A DNA stretch of 64,000 nucleotides from Butyricicoccus sp. (GTDB lineage Bacteria; Bacillota; Clostridia; Oscillospirales; Butyricicoccaceae): assembly GCA_020025885.1 (NCBI GenBank), contig JAHHRJ010000002.1, positions 24,546 to 88,545 of the forward strand. The letters are read 5' to 3'. The notes under the pieces are model-generated. The model ran no database searches, was not told the origin of the DNA, and was given only the letters and a program-made list of their open reading frames with translations. The translations under genes and the position numbers were made by a program. Shown here piece by piece: positions 30,060 to 41,600 of this stretch. Each line of letters opens with the position of its first letter. Position 1 is the first letter of the stretch.

Positions 30060-30788
30060 ATGAAAAAGATCGCACAGACAATGATTGTAGCGGACTGCTA
30101 TTACACCATTGTAAACGCAAATGGGAAAGTAATCGAGGCTGTTGAGGGAAATGAAAACGGCGGAGCAATCCAGCTGGCTTCTGCTACCAAGGCTGCCAAT
30201 CAGCAGTGGATGTTCCTGCGTATGGGTGAGGGCGTCTACCGCATCCAGAACCGCAGCACGGGCAAAATGATGGACCTGATGATGAACGGTACCGTAGATG
30301 GCACTTGGCTGCATCAGTGGGAGGACGTGAACGGTTCTTCTCAGCTGTGGATTGTGGAAGCCGGCAATGACGGCACCGTAAAGATCAAGGCACAGCTGGC
30401 TCCTACCAAGTGCATCGACGTGGTTGGTATGAGCAACGAAGACGGCGCACACATCCAGATTTGGCAGGATGTGAACGGCGACAACCAGAAATGGACCATC
30501 AGCGAAGTAAAGGAAAAGGCTGCCGCTAAGAAGTCTGCTGCTAAAAAGACCACTACCACGAAAAAGGCTGCGGCAGAAAAGAAAGCTGAAGAAGTTAAGG
30601 CAGAAGAACCTGCAAAGGTTGAGGTCAAAGCAGAAGAACCCAAGGTAGAAGTCAAGGCAGAACCTGCCAAGGCTGAGCCTGTTGCCGCAGCAGTCGAAGA
30701 GCCGAAGGAAGTTGTAGCTGCACCCGCAAAGGCAAAGGGCAAGGCTTCCGGCAAGAAGAAGTCCGGCAAGAAGGGCAAAAAGAAATAA
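30060..30788 (+). CDS. Ricin-type beta-trefoil lectin with Lys/Ala/Glu tail
   Basis: A 242-residue protein without signal peptide or membrane helix. Residues about 10-148 form a ricin-B/CBM13-type beta-trefoil: repeated QxW-like elements (NQQWMF, SSQLWIV, NQKWTIS) and MDLMMN and IDVVGM strands. From about 150 on, the tail is made of Lys/Ala/Glu/Pro repeats (AAKKSAAKKTT, KVEVKAEEP) ending in GKKKSGKKGKKK, like histone-H1 or HupB tails. The absence of an export signal suggests a cytoplasmic, perhaps nucleic-acid-associated role; the ligand is unknown. Start ATG 30060 after GAGGGAAAG. Confidence 0.8.
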   Translation: MKKIAQTMIVADCYYTIVNANGKVIEAVEGNENGGAIQLASATKAANQQWMFLRMGEGVYRIQNRSTGKMMDLMMNGTVDGTWLHQWEDVNGSSQLWIVEAGNDGTVKIKAQLAPTKCIDVVGMSNEDGAHIQIWQDVNGDNQKWTISEVKEKAAAKKSAAKKTTTTKKAAAEKKAEEVKAEEPAKVEVKAEEPKVEVKAEPAKAEPVAAAVEEPKEVVAAPAKAKGKASGKKKSGKKGKKK

Positions 30789-31311
30789 GACGGGATAAAA
30801 ACAAATTCTTGTAATTTGCGGTAAATGGCGGCGCAAGCGCCATGCCGAGCATCCCAATCAAAGATGATAAAAACCGAACCGGTTTCCTGTATGGAGTGCC
30901 GGTTCGGTTTTTTGTTTACATCCGTAGAGAAGGTGATTTTTCCGCACTTCGGCAAGAATGTATCTGTTTGCCTTTCTGGTGGCGCACCACAAGGCTGAAA
31001 ACGCATGCAATCTGCATGCAACAGGATAAGCCGGACCTTGGGTTGAGGCTCATGGCTCTTGCAGGATACAGACGTGTTTTTGGCTGTGATGCGCCTTACT
31101 TATAGGGCTGACGAATGAAAGTCCGTAGCAATGAAAAATCAAACGGTTCTGGTTTTGCGGCAGGGAGCAGCATGGTTGTTCCTGCGAAGAAAGAGAGATT
31201 CACCGCATAAAAAGAAGGTACGGCACAGCCCCAAACAGGACCATGCCGTACCTTTTACATCATTGCTTTACCTATGGGACGGACCCAAAAGGAATGGCAA
31301 TCTTTTTTGAA
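30789..31311. terminator. Intergenic region with two convergent terminators
   Basis: AACCGAACCGG/CCGGTTCGGTT plus T-run at 30872-30913 ends the lectin gene. AAGGTACGGCA/TGCCGTACCTT at 31209-31256 ends the leftward GH20 gene. The roughly 300 bp between them hold nothing recognised. Confidence 0.75.
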
Positions 31312-34300
31312 TTAGCTGCGGCGACGCTTAAAGAACAGAACTGCGCCTGCGCCAGCAGCGGAGAGCACGAGTGCGAGGCTCCAAATTACCAGATTGGTTT
31401 CGTCGCCCGTATGAGGATTATTTGCATTGTTGTTCTGGGCGTTGTTTGCATTGCTATTCTGGGAATTGTTCGTATTGTTATTCTGGGGCTGGCTCGGAGC
31501 CTGCTCAGCGGTCAGACCACGGATTGCAGCGTCGAGAGCTTCAACGGCCTTGTCAACCACAGCCTGGTCGTTCTTGCTCAGGTTCTCGTCTGCCAGAACC
31601 TTCTTGGCAGCGTCGAGAGCAGTCTGGAATGCCTTTACGCTCTCAGCGGTGTAGCCGTTGAGCTTCTTCTTTTCAGCCTTGGTAACCAGGTCCTTCAGAG
31701 CGGACTTGTCTGCCTTGACCAGCTGAGCAGAAATAGCGTTGGCAAGAGATTCGGTAGCGGCCTTTACGTCTGCTTCGGTAGCATGCTTGTTTGCCATTAC
31801 CTTCTTAGCTTCGGCCAGAGCGTCCAGCATCTGCTGCCAGTTGGTCTGTACATACTGATCCTGCTTGTGGATCATGGCCTCGGCCTTGTCAATCTGCTCC
31901 TTCAGCATGGACTTGTCGATGGCGGTCCACTTAGCGTACAGCATCATGTCGCTCTCAACAGGAGCAGCAAAGTCGTAAGCAGTGGTGCAATTCTTATCGG
32001 TGAACCAGCCGCCGAATACGAAACCGTCCAAAACAGGATCCTGCGGCTTAGCTACGGGCTGGCCAGCAACCACAGCTGCGGTGTCCAAAATGCTGCCGTC
32101 CATAGAGACGAACTGCACCTCGAAGCGCTCGGTGGGCGTTACATTGTTAGCGTGGAACGATACGCTGTCCACCTTGCCCTGGAAGGCGTTGGTGGTGCTG
32201 CCGATGCGAGCAACGGGCATATCAAAGGAAGAATGCTTGATGCCGGTATTACCCATGAATTTGGTGGTGGAGTGTTCATCCGGCAGGAAGGAGCCAACTG
32301 CTTCGATCTGCTTGCCATCTACCAGCAGATAGGTCTTGTTGCCTTCGTTGCGGATGGTCAGCTCAACCCACTGGTCGTGGGGCAGATTGTAGTCGAAGAC
32401 GTACTCATACAGTTCACGAGCAAAGCCCAGCTTCCAGGAACCATCCTTGGAAGAAAGTGCCTTGATGGTGGTTTCGCCATAGGCAGCGTCAGCCTCCAGC
32501 AGGATCTGCTCGCTGTCCTGATGTGCGCTGTCCTTGTAAACGCGCATGGTGATGGAGTTGTTGGGGCCCATCACATTCAGGCCGGTTTCAGCATAAGACT
32601 TACCGCCGTTCAGCACCAGGCTGCCATCCTGAATGGTTGCACCATTGAGGGTCAGATTATGCTTGTTGCCAGAAATGTCGTGGCTGTTCTTGAAGGAATA
32701 GTGTGCGTACTCCTGCGTGTCAGGAGCCAGTTCGATCTCGTGGTAGGGATCGCTGTTGGGTGCGGTGCCCAGGGTCTCGATGTTAGTCTTGGCATCGTTG
32801 AAGTTGAGGTCCAGGCCGTCGCCGCCGGTACCCCACATCTTGACGCTCAGATAGGGCATAGCGTGCATAAAGCGGTAGAAGGTGTCGGCTTCGTTGATGC
32901 CGGCTGCATTGGTATCGATGTTATCCTGCCAGATCGCAAAGGTGGCGCCCATCATCTGGTCGGAGCCAGTGGGAATCCAGGTGCCGCCAAAGTTTTCGGG
33001 CTCCCAGTTGTTGTACAGGTTCTGGGGCTTCAGCAAGTCGCCATAGAGGCCAGTGTTGCCGCTGCCATTGGGAACGATATACAGGTCGCCGTCAATCGTA
33101 TTGATCAGGTTGAAGCCCAGGTTGAACATATCCTGCGGTTTAGCCCAGCTGGTATTCCAAATGTTCATCTGTGCGCCCTGAACGTGCTCAGGCTTAAAGG
33201 GATGCTTGTTGGGCTGGCCGCTCATAGAGGACAAGCTGCCCCATACGCGGACCTGACGGTGTTTGGTGTTCTGGATATAATCGATCATCTGGATGAGGAA
33301 GTTGCGGTAAGCCGGGTGGCTGTCGTAGAATTCGTCAGCGCCGATGTGTACCACGGTGTTCTCATCGAAGATGTCTTCGTCAATATACTCATCAAAGATG
33401 GTCTTAACGATTTCGATTGCTTCTTGCTTGCTGATGTCCACATGGTCAAACCAGGGACGGTTGTTGCTGCCCTTCTTGTGCAGAACCAGGTCGTCGCGGC
33501 CAAGGGTGTTTTTGATGTAATTGGCAACAGACAGTGCGTGAGCGGGTACGTCAATTTCGGGGGTGATGTTTACGCCCAAAGCACGGGAGTCATCCATAAA
33601 GGACTTGAACTCCTGCTTGGTGTAGAAGTAGTCCTTAGAGGTCAGGCCTTCTTTGTCAGATTCCAGGCGGAAACCCTGGTAGGAGTTCCAAGCTTCCAGT
33701 TCTTTGCCAGCCTCAACGTATTTCTCCATGAAGATCAGGTTGTCGCTCAGGTGAATGTGGAAGTCATTCATCTTGTACCAGGACATGTTCTTGACAAAGT
33801 TGCGCAGCATTTCCATAGACATGGGCTTACGGCCTACGTCCAGCATGAAGCCGCGGGTCTCAAACTCAGGATAGTCTTTTGCAGTACCCTGAGCAATGGT
33901 CTGATTCTTGCTCAGAACCAGTGCCTGCAGCACAGAACGAGTGCCCCAGTAAGCGCCGGTGGTGTGGTTTGCCTGAATCACAACACGGTCGGTAACTTCC
34001 ATGTTGTAGGTTTCCTTGTCAAAGCCTGCGCCGTCCAGATACATCAGCTGGATGTCGCCTGCCTTGGCTGCCTCGGTAACGATGGGCAGGTCCAGGCCAA
34101 ACAGGTCCTGAATGTCGTTCTTGAGTTCCTTTGCTACGCTGAGCATTGCTTCATCAGCAACGATGCGGCTCTGTGCATTCAGCGTAAAGACCTTACCGTT
34201 CTGCTCCGCAGAGCTGTACCACTGCGCCAGTTCGGGAACGACAGCAGGCTTGGTATTGCCTTCGTTTGCGCTATGTACACCAGGAATGGTCAGCTCTACC

Positions 34301-36006
34301 TTGGAGGAGCCGGATGCCGTAGTGTTTTCCGCTTCACGGACAGTAACCGTGATTTCAACCTTGGTGTCTACCAGGGGAGTGTAAACGGTGCCGTCTGCAC
34401 CAACGACCTGCTCGTAGTTGCAGCCCCAGGTAGCAGTGTACTTCTCAGGCACTTCGCCGGTCATGACGACCTTGCCGTTCTCCAGCTTAACGCTGCGAGC
34501 CAGTTCATCTGCAATAGTAGCGGGCGTGCGCACGATTTCGGATTTGCCCTGATATACCTCGAACTCGTACAGAGCAACGTTGTTCCAGCTGCCGTGATAG
34601 TTTTCTACGCGAACACGGACATGACGTGCTTCTACGGGTGCATCGAAGTTGACGGTCTGGATAGGTGCGGTAACCTGAGACAGCTTGCCATCAAAGGTCT
34701 TCTGCATGGTCCAGTGCTGGCCATCCAGAGAAGTTTCTACATGCCACTTTTGGGGGTTGTTGTTTTCCCAGTAGAGGATTACGCTGCCAACCATGTACTT
34801 TGCACCCAGGTCGTAGGTGATGGTCGGGCTCTGCACATCTTTATTGGTTGCCCAGCGGGAATTCTTATCGGTTCTGTTGCCGTCACGAGCCTTATCTGCG
34901 GTGAAATCCGTATTAGACTCTACGTTGGTAGCGGTAGCGCGAACCGTGTCCAGACGGGCCAGGTTGGTGCCGTCGGGGGCAGTGACCAGTTCATCTTTGG
35001 GCGGCTCGACGGTTTCCGGCATATGGCCCATGACCTCAAATTCGCGCACGCCTACGTTGTACCAACCAGTTACAGACTCAACGTACTTGGTTGCAACCAG
35101 ACGGACATAACGGGCAGTGACAGGAGTCTGCAAATCATGGGAAACTTCATCAGCAGCGTCAGCGTTGGTAATGTCTACACGCTTTTCCCAGTTGTTTTTG
35201 TCCGTGGAAGTATCGATGTGATAGTCTCTGATGTTGGTCTTTTCCCAGAACACGTTGAAGCTGGTGATGGTGCGCTCAGCGCCCAGGTCCAGCGTCAGGG
35301 TGCGCGGAGTGGTACCAGAACCATCATCGTTGGAACCCCAGCGGGAATCCTTGCCGCGATCGCCGTCGATGGTTTTATCAGCGGTAAAGGTATTGCCGTC
35401 GGTGTTATCAGCTTCGGCCTTTACACCCTTCAGAGTGGACAGATTGCCCAGGGTGACCTTTTTCTGGCCGTAGACCTCGAATTCATACGCAGACACGTTG
35501 AACCAACGATCAACAGCCGGGCTGTACTTGGTCACGCGCAGACGGATATAGCGTGCGTCAACAGGCTCGGGCAGTGTGTGTGCGTCCTCGAGTTTGCCGA
35601 CCTCACGTTCTACAGGTACCTGCGGATCCCAGTTTTTTCCGTCCGCAGAGGTTTCAACAAAATAGTTCTGAATGTTGGGTGCTTCCCAGAAAACCTTCAC
35701 GCTGTTGATGGTGCAGGTTTTGCCCAGGTCCAGCGTCAGGGTGCGCTCGGTGGTACCCTGATTATCATTGTCAGTGGCCCAACGAGAGTTGTTGTTGGTG
35801 CGGTCGCCATCGACTGCCGCAGAAGCAGGGTGACCGTTTTCAGAGTTGTCTGCAGTGGCGACTACGCCGGGTTCAAGGGCCAGGTTGATGTCCTCGCTAG
35901 CCTCGGGCGCAGCTTCAGGAGCTGCCACTGCGAATACCGCCGTTTGTCCAGCCAGCATTACTGCTGCCAGGAGGCCGGCCAGCAATCGTTTGTGGATTTT
36001 CTTCAT
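31312..36006 (-). CDS. Cell-wall-anchored GH20 beta-hexosaminidase/lacto-N-biosidase-like
   Basis: A secreted 1564-residue multidomain glycosidase. Order: signal peptide (about 1-28); three F5/8-type C (discoidin/CBM32-like) modules at about 40-180, 185-327 and 340-485; a bacterial Ig-like part; GH20 catalytic domain at about 715-1060 with the catalytic Asp-Glu pair D891-E892 in HIGADEFYD; a LamG/concanavalin-like module (about 1100-1285); an InlB-type repeat (about 1293-1358); two FIVAR helical repeats (about 1360-1490); an Asn/Gln spacer; and the sorting signal NPHTGDE (1530) with membrane helix and FKRRRS tail. The domain set fits removal of GlcNAc or lacto-N-biose from host mucin or milk glycans. 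Start ATG 36006 follows AGAGAGG. Confidence 0.92.
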   Translation of the reverse strand: MKKIHKRLLAGLLAAVMLAGQTAVFAVAAPEAAPEASEDINLALEPGVVATADNSENGHPASAAVDGDRTNNNSRWATDNDNQGTTERTLTLDLGKTCTINSVKVFWEAPNIQNYFVETSADGKNWDPQVPVEREVGKLEDAHTLPEPVDARYIRLRVTKYSPAVDRWFNVSAYEFEVYGQKKVTLGNLSTLKGVKAEADNTDGNTFTADKTIDGDRGKDSRWGSNDDGSGTTPRTLTLDLGAERTITSFNVFWEKTNIRDYHIDTSTDKNNWEKRVDITNADAADEVSHDLQTPVTARYVRLVATKYVESVTGWYNVGVREFEVMGHMPETVEPPKDELVTAPDGTNLARLDTVRATATNVESNTDFTADKARDGNRTDKNSRWATNKDVQSPTITYDLGAKYMVGSVILYWENNNPQKWHVETSLDGQHWTMQKTFDGKLSQVTAPIQTVNFDAPVEARHVRVRVENYHGSWNNVALYEFEVYQGKSEIVRTPATIADELARSVKLENGKVVMTGEVPEKYTATWGCNYEQVVGADGTVYTPLVDTKVEITVTVREAENTTASGSSKVELTIPGVHSANEGNTKPAVVPELAQWYSSAEQNGKVFTLNAQSRIVADEAMLSVAKELKNDIQDLFGLDLPIVTEAAKAGDIQLMYLDGAGFDKETYNMEVTDRVVIQANHTTGAYWGTRSVLQALVLSKNQTIAQGTAKDYPEFETRGFMLDVGRKPMSMEMLRNFVKNMSWYKMNDFHIHLSDNLIFMEKYVEAGKELEAWNSYQGFRLESDKEGLTSKDYFYTKQEFKSFMDDSRALGVNITPEIDVPAHALSVANYIKNTLGRDDLVLHKKGSNNRPWFDHVDISKQEAIEIVKTIFDEYIDEDIFDENTVVHIGADEFYDSHPAYRNFLIQMIDYIQNTKHRQVRVWGSLSSMSGQPNKHPFKPEHVQGAQMNIWNTSWAKPQDMFNLGFNLINTIDGDLYIVPNGSGNTGLYGDLLKPQNLYNNWEPENFGGTWIPTGSDQMMGATFAIWQDNIDTNAAGINEADTFYRFMHAMPYLSVKMWGTGGDGLDLNFNDAKTNIETLGTAPNSDPYHEIELAPDTQEYAHYSFKNSHDISGNKHNLTLNGATIQDGSLVLNGGKSYAETGLNVMGPNNSITMRVYKDSAHQDSEQILLEADAAYGETTIKALSSKDGSWKLGFARELYEYVFDYNLPHDQWVELTIRNEGNKTYLLVDGKQIEAVGSFLPDEHSTTKFMGNTGIKHSSFDMPVARIGSTTNAFQGKVDSVSFHANNVTPTERFEVQFVSMDGSILDTAAVVAGQPVAKPQDPVLDGFVFGGWFTDKNCTTAYDFAAPVESDMMLYAKWTAIDKSMLKEQIDKAEAMIHKQDQYVQTNWQQMLDALAEAKKVMANKHATEADVKAATESLANAISAQLVKADKSALKDLVTKAEKKKLNGYTAESVKAFQTALDAAKKVLADENLSKNDQAVVDKAVEALDAAIRGLTAEQAPSQPQNNNTNNSQNSNANNAQNNNANNPHTGDETNLVIWSLALVLSAAGAGAVLFFKRRRS

Positions 36007-36675
36007 GCTAGATACCTCTCTTCCTTTTTGTAATTGAGCTTCCCAGACACGCCACTGCCATTTTTTACGCATACACACGAAAGGATAAAGCCATGAATCT
36101 AACAGAATCTTGTACACAGCCAATGGCATCTTTACCGGACAAAAGAGCAGATACACATGACCATGCAGAATCAAACCGCTTGATTTCTGGATTTTTCTTC
36201 CGAAGCAGCTAAGAAATTGGAAAAGTGCGTGCCGTCAAGGCACTTACGGAGCTATACTATCAGACCAATCCAGAACTGTCTACGTACGTTATACATGAAA
36301 ATTGCGAGATTGTTTTATAGATGTTGTACAAGGCTTGCTTTTGCTTGCATGAAAAGCTGTGAAAAAGCCGCGGAGGACAAAGCACGATTGTTACATTGCA
36401 TAAAAATTGAAACGCTACTTTGTACTCTTTGCTGCTTCCTTGCATGTCGTGTGCACGCCGAGCGAGGACAAAATTATGGCAAGACAAGTACACGCTCGCT
36501 TGCGCCGGTTCCCTATATAAGAATAATGTAGCTTGTGGTGCCCTAAGCGCATCCAGGCATCTGCATTTTGCTTTTCGTCACAGAATGAAAGGGCAGTGAC
36601 ACATTCCTTGTGGTTGACAGCGTTTTAAGATATAATTCAAGTAAAGTATAAAAGGATTGCGTTTAGGAGCAGGAC
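36007..36675 (+). promoter_or_regulatory. Divergent intergenic region upstream of GH20 and the polytopic protein
   Basis: Almost 670 bp without a credible gene. For the rightward gene a promoter fits TTGTGG at 36608-36613, 17-bp spacer, TATAAT at 36631-36636. No clear GH20 promoter or operator was recognised. Confidence 0.55.
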
Positions 36676-38193
36676 ATGGAGCGTTGGAAAGTTTGTTTTA
36701 TCCGGTTGATTCGGATTGTATATGCGATACTGTTCGGTTGGGTCTGGCTGACAATTGTTTTCCGGAATACTTCGTTTTCATACCGGACGCTGTTTCAGCT
36801 GGTTCTGGTTGGCGGCTGGGGTCTGGTGCTGGGAGCATGCCTGTTTTTATGGGAAAAGGTCGGCCCGTTCTGCAAAAAGCATAAATATAAAATACTGCTT
36901 GTCGGGATTGGGCTGATCTTTGGCATCCAGTTGGTGATCGGCTTGCAGACGGTGGGCAATCCGATGTATGACCATGGAAAAGTCTTTTGGGGCGCATCCC
37001 TGTATGCAAACGGTGCGACCGCTGAGGAATTGAATGAGTGCTCGTGGTATCTGCACCACTACACCAACAATATCGGTTTGTTTTTGCTGCAGCAGCAACT
37101 GTTTCGGGTGCTGCACTGGTTCGGTATTTATGCGGATTATCAGGCGGCGGCCATTATGGGGCATCTGCTGTTTGCGGTGATGCTGGTGTCTGGCTTTTGC
37201 TGGCTGGACGAGGCGTTTGACACCGACACGGCATTTTTCTATCTGTTTCTGGCTGCGATGTATGCGCCGGTCTACTTTCAGAGTACAGTGTCGTACACAG
37301 ACACCTGGTCGATTTGGTGCATCCCGTGCACGCTGCTGTGTATGCATCGGGTGCGTTCAGCAGATACGCTGCCGAAAAAATTGCTCTGGGGCGTGCTGAC
37401 CGGTGTTGTATTGGGCGTGGGAATGCAAATCAAGGTGACCGTTTTGATCGTGGCCATTGCCGCAGCCATTCTGATGCTGGTGACCTGCCGCAAGAAAGAA
37501 AACTGGACCGCGGCAGCTGCCACTGTGTTTGTGGTCGTTCTGGTCTGCGGCGGATTCCGCTTCTGGGGCAGACAGACTGTCATGGATCCGGCACGGGCGG
37601 GGGAGGCTATGCCTGCTACCCACTGGGTGATGATGGGTTTGCAGGGGGACGGTTGTTACAACGCCGACGACGAATGGAACATCACTACCCCGGCGGGACC
37701 AACGCCGGACAGGGTGAAAAAGAATATCGAAGTAATTCGCCAGCGCCTGCAGGAGATGGGGCCCAGAGGCTATTTGCAACTGATTGGGCGAAAGACCTGC
37801 CGTACATTTGGTTCGGGCAACGGCGATATGTCGTACAGCTATCGGTTTTCCGACGAGGAGCAGCCAATCAATCTGGTGTACCGGACGGTGTTTCAGAGCG
37901 GACCGTATTATGGACTGTACAATAATCTGTCACACAGCTTTTATCTGGTTCTGCTGCTACTGGGTATCGTGGGTGCGGCGCTGCAACGTACCGAGCGCAC
38001 GCTGCCGCAGCAAGGCGTGCTTTGCCTGGCGATGATTGGCTTTTGGATGTTTATGATGCTGTGGGAGTCGAATCACCGACAGTTGATCAACCAGTGGCCG
38101 CTCTTTTTCATGCTGGGCAGCATTGGACTGGCATCGTTGAGAAAGCCTTTGCACCATGCGCTTTCCCAGGTTGGAAAAAAGAAAAATACATAA
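36676..38193 (+). CDS. Polytopic membrane protein, GT39/PMT-like
   Basis: A 505-residue integral membrane protein with ten or more hydrophobic helices. The layout resembles GT-C glycosyltransferases of the PMT/ArnT type: an early loop after TM2-3 with YDHGKVFWGA (candidate acidic active-site loop) and a large extracytoplasmic loop before the last helices. Such enzymes move sugars from lipid carriers to proteins or wall polymers. The family call is by topology, not by a clear motif. It lies between two glycosidases. Start ATG 36676 follows AGGAGCAGG. Confidence 0.55.
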   Translation: MERWKVCFIRLIRIVYAILFGWVWLTIVFRNTSFSYRTLFQLVLVGGWGLVLGACLFLWEKVGPFCKKHKYKILLVGIGLIFGIQLVIGLQTVGNPMYDHGKVFWGASLYANGATAEELNECSWYLHHYTNNIGLFLLQQQLFRVLHWFGIYADYQAAAIMGHLLFAVMLVSGFCWLDEAFDTDTAFFYLFLAAMYAPVYFQSTVSYTDTWSIWCIPCTLLCMHRVRSADTLPKKLLWGVLTGVVLGVGMQIKVTVLIVAIAAAILMLVTCRKKENWTAAAATVFVVVLVCGGFRFWGRQTVMDPARAGEAMPATHWVMMGLQGDGCYNADDEWNITTPAGPTPDRVKKNIEVIRQRLQEMGPRGYLQLIGRKTCRTFGSGNGDMSYSYRFSDEEQPINLVYRTVFQSGPYYGLYNNLSHSFYLVLLLLGIVGAALQRTERTLPQQGVLCLAMIGFWMFMMLWESNHRQLINQWPLFFMLGSIGLASLRKPLHHALSQVGKKKNT

Positions 38194-38206
38194 GAAAGCA
38201 TAGAAA

Positions 38207-38256
38207 AATCCCCGGCGGTGTTGCATAAACAGCAAACCTGCCGGGGATTTTTTGCG
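38207..38256 (+). terminator. Terminator of polytopic membrane gene
   Basis: ATCCCCGGC/GCCGGGGAT stem with T-run. Confidence 0.8.
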
Positions 38257-38687
38257 CTTCTGTGAAATCAGAAAGAGAAAATTTTGCAAAACCGCAGGAT
38301 GCTTTTTCTGGTACAAGTAACAGGACGTAAGCCTGTGCAGAATTTCCACGAGGGCCGGAATCCAACCTGGCAGCAAGAAAAGCTGTTGCGACAGGAGAAC
38401 GGTTGAGTGCAAAGGGCGTGAAAATCGATTTCCGGCACGTCCGGCTGTAGCAAACAGTGCCAAAACCACAATGTGTTAAATTTTATACGAAGTGGTTAAA
38501 AGTTGTGCACATAAAGGTTGCTTTTGTTACTGTTTGTTCATTCGTTGTTTTTGTTATACTGATAAAGGTAAAAGTATTCCCATTGTGTTTTGCGTTAGCA
38601 ATAGGGAGATACATCGCAGAGAATGCGCAAAAAATTGGTTTAAGCGCACACGCGCAAAAATAAGAAACATTTGAAAGGAAGAGAATC
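38257..38687 (+). promoter_or_regulatory. GH16 upstream region with extended -10 promoter
   Basis: 430 bp. A promoter fits TTGTTC at 38534-38539 and TATACT at 38555-38560 with a TG one base before the -10. The GC-richer stretch 38270-38470 has several short inverted repeats but matches no riboswitch class I know. Confidence 0.5.
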
Positions 38688-41600
38688 ATGCAAAAGAGCT
38701 TCGCGCACAAATGTCTGTCCACGTTGCTTGCTTCTGCGTTACTGGTAGGAATCGTACATCCCTGCCTGGTACATGCAGAAGGAAACACAGGTCCGGAAAA
38801 TCTTCTGGCAGGCAAGGTACCTACCTCTAATGTGGAAATCACTAATCCCGGTGCTGCTACCGATGGCAGCAAGGAACACTCCGACCAAGACGGCCACAAC
38901 ACAATGATTGCAGCCGGTGAGGAGAACCAGTCCAAGCCAAATAATGGCTTTAATGACTGGAAGGATGTTTATCTGCAGTATGATTTCGGCGAAGAACGAG
39001 CTGTGCAGCAGGTAGACATCTATCGCAACACTTATCCGGGCGCAGTTTCTGCTTTCAAAAATGTAAAAGTGGAACTCTCTAACGACGAGAACTTTACCGA
39101 TTCTACGGTTTTGTTCGATACGCAGGATGTGCGTGAAACCGACGCAGCAAAAACCGAACGTGATGTGGAGGCAGCAGCAGTAGATTGCCTGACGCTTGGC
39201 GCAAAGGGTCAGGTGCAGTCTGTCGTTGCAAAAGCACCCGTAAACGCACGCTATATTCGTATCTATCAGCGTGGACACTATGTTACCAATACCCCTGATA
39301 CCTGGAACGGTATGAGCAATTCGGCTCGATTTAACGAAATTGAGGTGTATGCAGAGGCCAAGGCCGGAACCGACGTTACGCCTGACCCGCAGCCCGAGCC
39401 CAAACCGGACCAGGAAATGGTGGATGCCAATATTTTGATTGGCAAAAATCCGACTACAAACAGTGAAACCCCTGTCAGCGGTGGCGGCGATTCCACAGCA
39501 TCCGGTATTGTGATTGAAAATGCGTCCTATGCAACGGATGGTGAGATCGGCAATGCAGATGCGGATAGAAACGACCACAGCAATACCAAAATTGTGGCCG
39601 GCACTGAAAAAGATGGCAAGCCTGACAAAGGCTGGAATGAATGGCAGGACGTTTATCTGGAGTATGATTTCGGCAAGGTACAGAATGTAAAAAAGGTTAA
39701 TCTGTACCGCAACACCTATGATCATGCTATGTCCACTTTTAAGAATGTAAAGGTGGAGCTGTCTGAGAATGAGGACTTTACTAATTCGGTTGTCATCTTT
39801 GGCGGCGAACACGGTCAAGACGTTAAGGAGACAAAAGGAAAGCCCCAGGAGATTACGCCAGAAGCACCGGTTAAGGCACGGTATATCCGTATCTGGCAGC
39901 GTGGCCATTATATCCGCAACGTTTCGGGCAACTGGGAAGGCATGAGCAACGGCGTTTTGTTCAATGAAATTGAGGTAATTGCATCGGTCCCGAAATCTGA
40001 GGTGCCTACACCTCCTCCGGCAAGCGAGGCAAAGAATATTGCACTGAATAAACTGCCTTATGTACGTGGCCTGACACCTACCAACATTGAAGCAATTACC
40101 GATGGTAAGGTTGATAACAATTATGCAGTGCATAACAGCAAGGGCGAACGCTGGCTGCAGTTTGAGTACAAGAACAGATACAGCATCAAGAAAATTAACT
40201 TCAAGCTGGAAGAAGGCCAGTATAAATCCGTAAAAGTATCGGTTTGCAACGGCCCCACCAGTGACGGTAAAGTTGTATGGAGTAAGCAAGACTGGACACA
40301 GGACTCTAATATGGTGTCCATTGATTTGGGCAGAGGAGAAAATGGCAAATGTGTACGGTTTACCGTCAATAAGGCGAATGACCAGCCTGCAAAGTATTCG
40401 GAAATTGAAATCTGGGCAACCGGCAATAGCTACGATGAATCCAAACCCGAGTATGTCGCACCTGCATCCAAGTACGACACTCTGGTGTGGAGCGACGAGT
40501 TTGAAGGCGACACGCTGGATACCAGCAAGTGGCAAATTATCGACGGCATGGCAAACCATGGCGCAATCTACAACAAGCAGGCTGTCAGCGTCAAGGATGG
40601 CTGCCTGGCTTTGAACAGCAAAAACTACGGCACTACCGAGGAACTGATTAAGGCAGTAGGCTGGGATCAATACCAGCAGCAGAAGCTTGCTAGACACGTT
40701 ACCTGGTCTTCCGGTCGTGTCGAATCCAAAAACAAGTTCTCCTTCCAGTTTGGCCGTGTAGCAGTCCGTGCAAAGCCCAACGATTCGCAGGGCATCTGGC
40801 CTGCAATCTGGATGCTTTGCCAGGATGAAACCGGTCATGACGAAATCGATATTCTGGAGTACCTGGGTCAGAAATCTTGGGAGGCTTGGACGACCAATCA
40901 CTTTGGTATTTTGGGCAAGGATAAGGATTCCCATGGTGTTCCAAACGAATACTACGAAGCATGGTGCCAGGATTTCCATGTGTTTGAGGTAGAATGGGAC
41001 CCCAACATGATTACCTTCTATATCGACGGCAACAAGGTACACAGCACAAACAAGGGTAAGGATGAACTTGATGGTATGCACACCCGTCCCATGTTTATGA
41101 TTCTGGAAACGCAGGTCGGCGACGGTTGGGTTGGCGAGGTTGACTATGCACGACAGGACACCAAGCAGGACAGCGACTTCCTGATTGACTGGGTTCGTGT
41201 GTATCAGCAGAAGGATCAGCCCATTGCACGTTTTGATGACTTGACCAACATTCACAGCGGCCCTGTCAATGACCCCTATCTGACCGCTCCTGTGTTTGCA
41301 AGCGAAGGCCTGCAGGAGATTCATCACTCTGAAGATCCGAACACTCCTGTATGGCAGGACAAGGATAACTTCTTCTATGGCGGCCAGCCTCGTGTGGAAA
41401 CCGACCGCGTTGCTGTCAGCGAAAATGCAACCGGCGAACAGGCTTTGATTTACCGAGTTGCACAGGCAAAGGACGTGCACCTGACGACCTATTACCAGAC
41501 GCTGTCTGACGGTAATGTCTGGAAGCCCAAAGAAAAAAGGCACGATGGCACCAGCATTCGCACGTCCCTTAAGGGTGGTGCAAAGCTGGACTTTAAGATT

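Noticed and set aside
31243..36033. Plus-strand open frame of 1596 codons over the GH20 gene
   Set aside because: It is the antisense shadow of a convincing multidomain protein; it has no domain features and results from the codon bias of the real gene.
38270..38470. Possible riboswitch upstream of the GH16 gene
   Set aside because: Short inverted repeats exist, but no conserved core of cobalamin, c-di-GMP or other classes could be matched.
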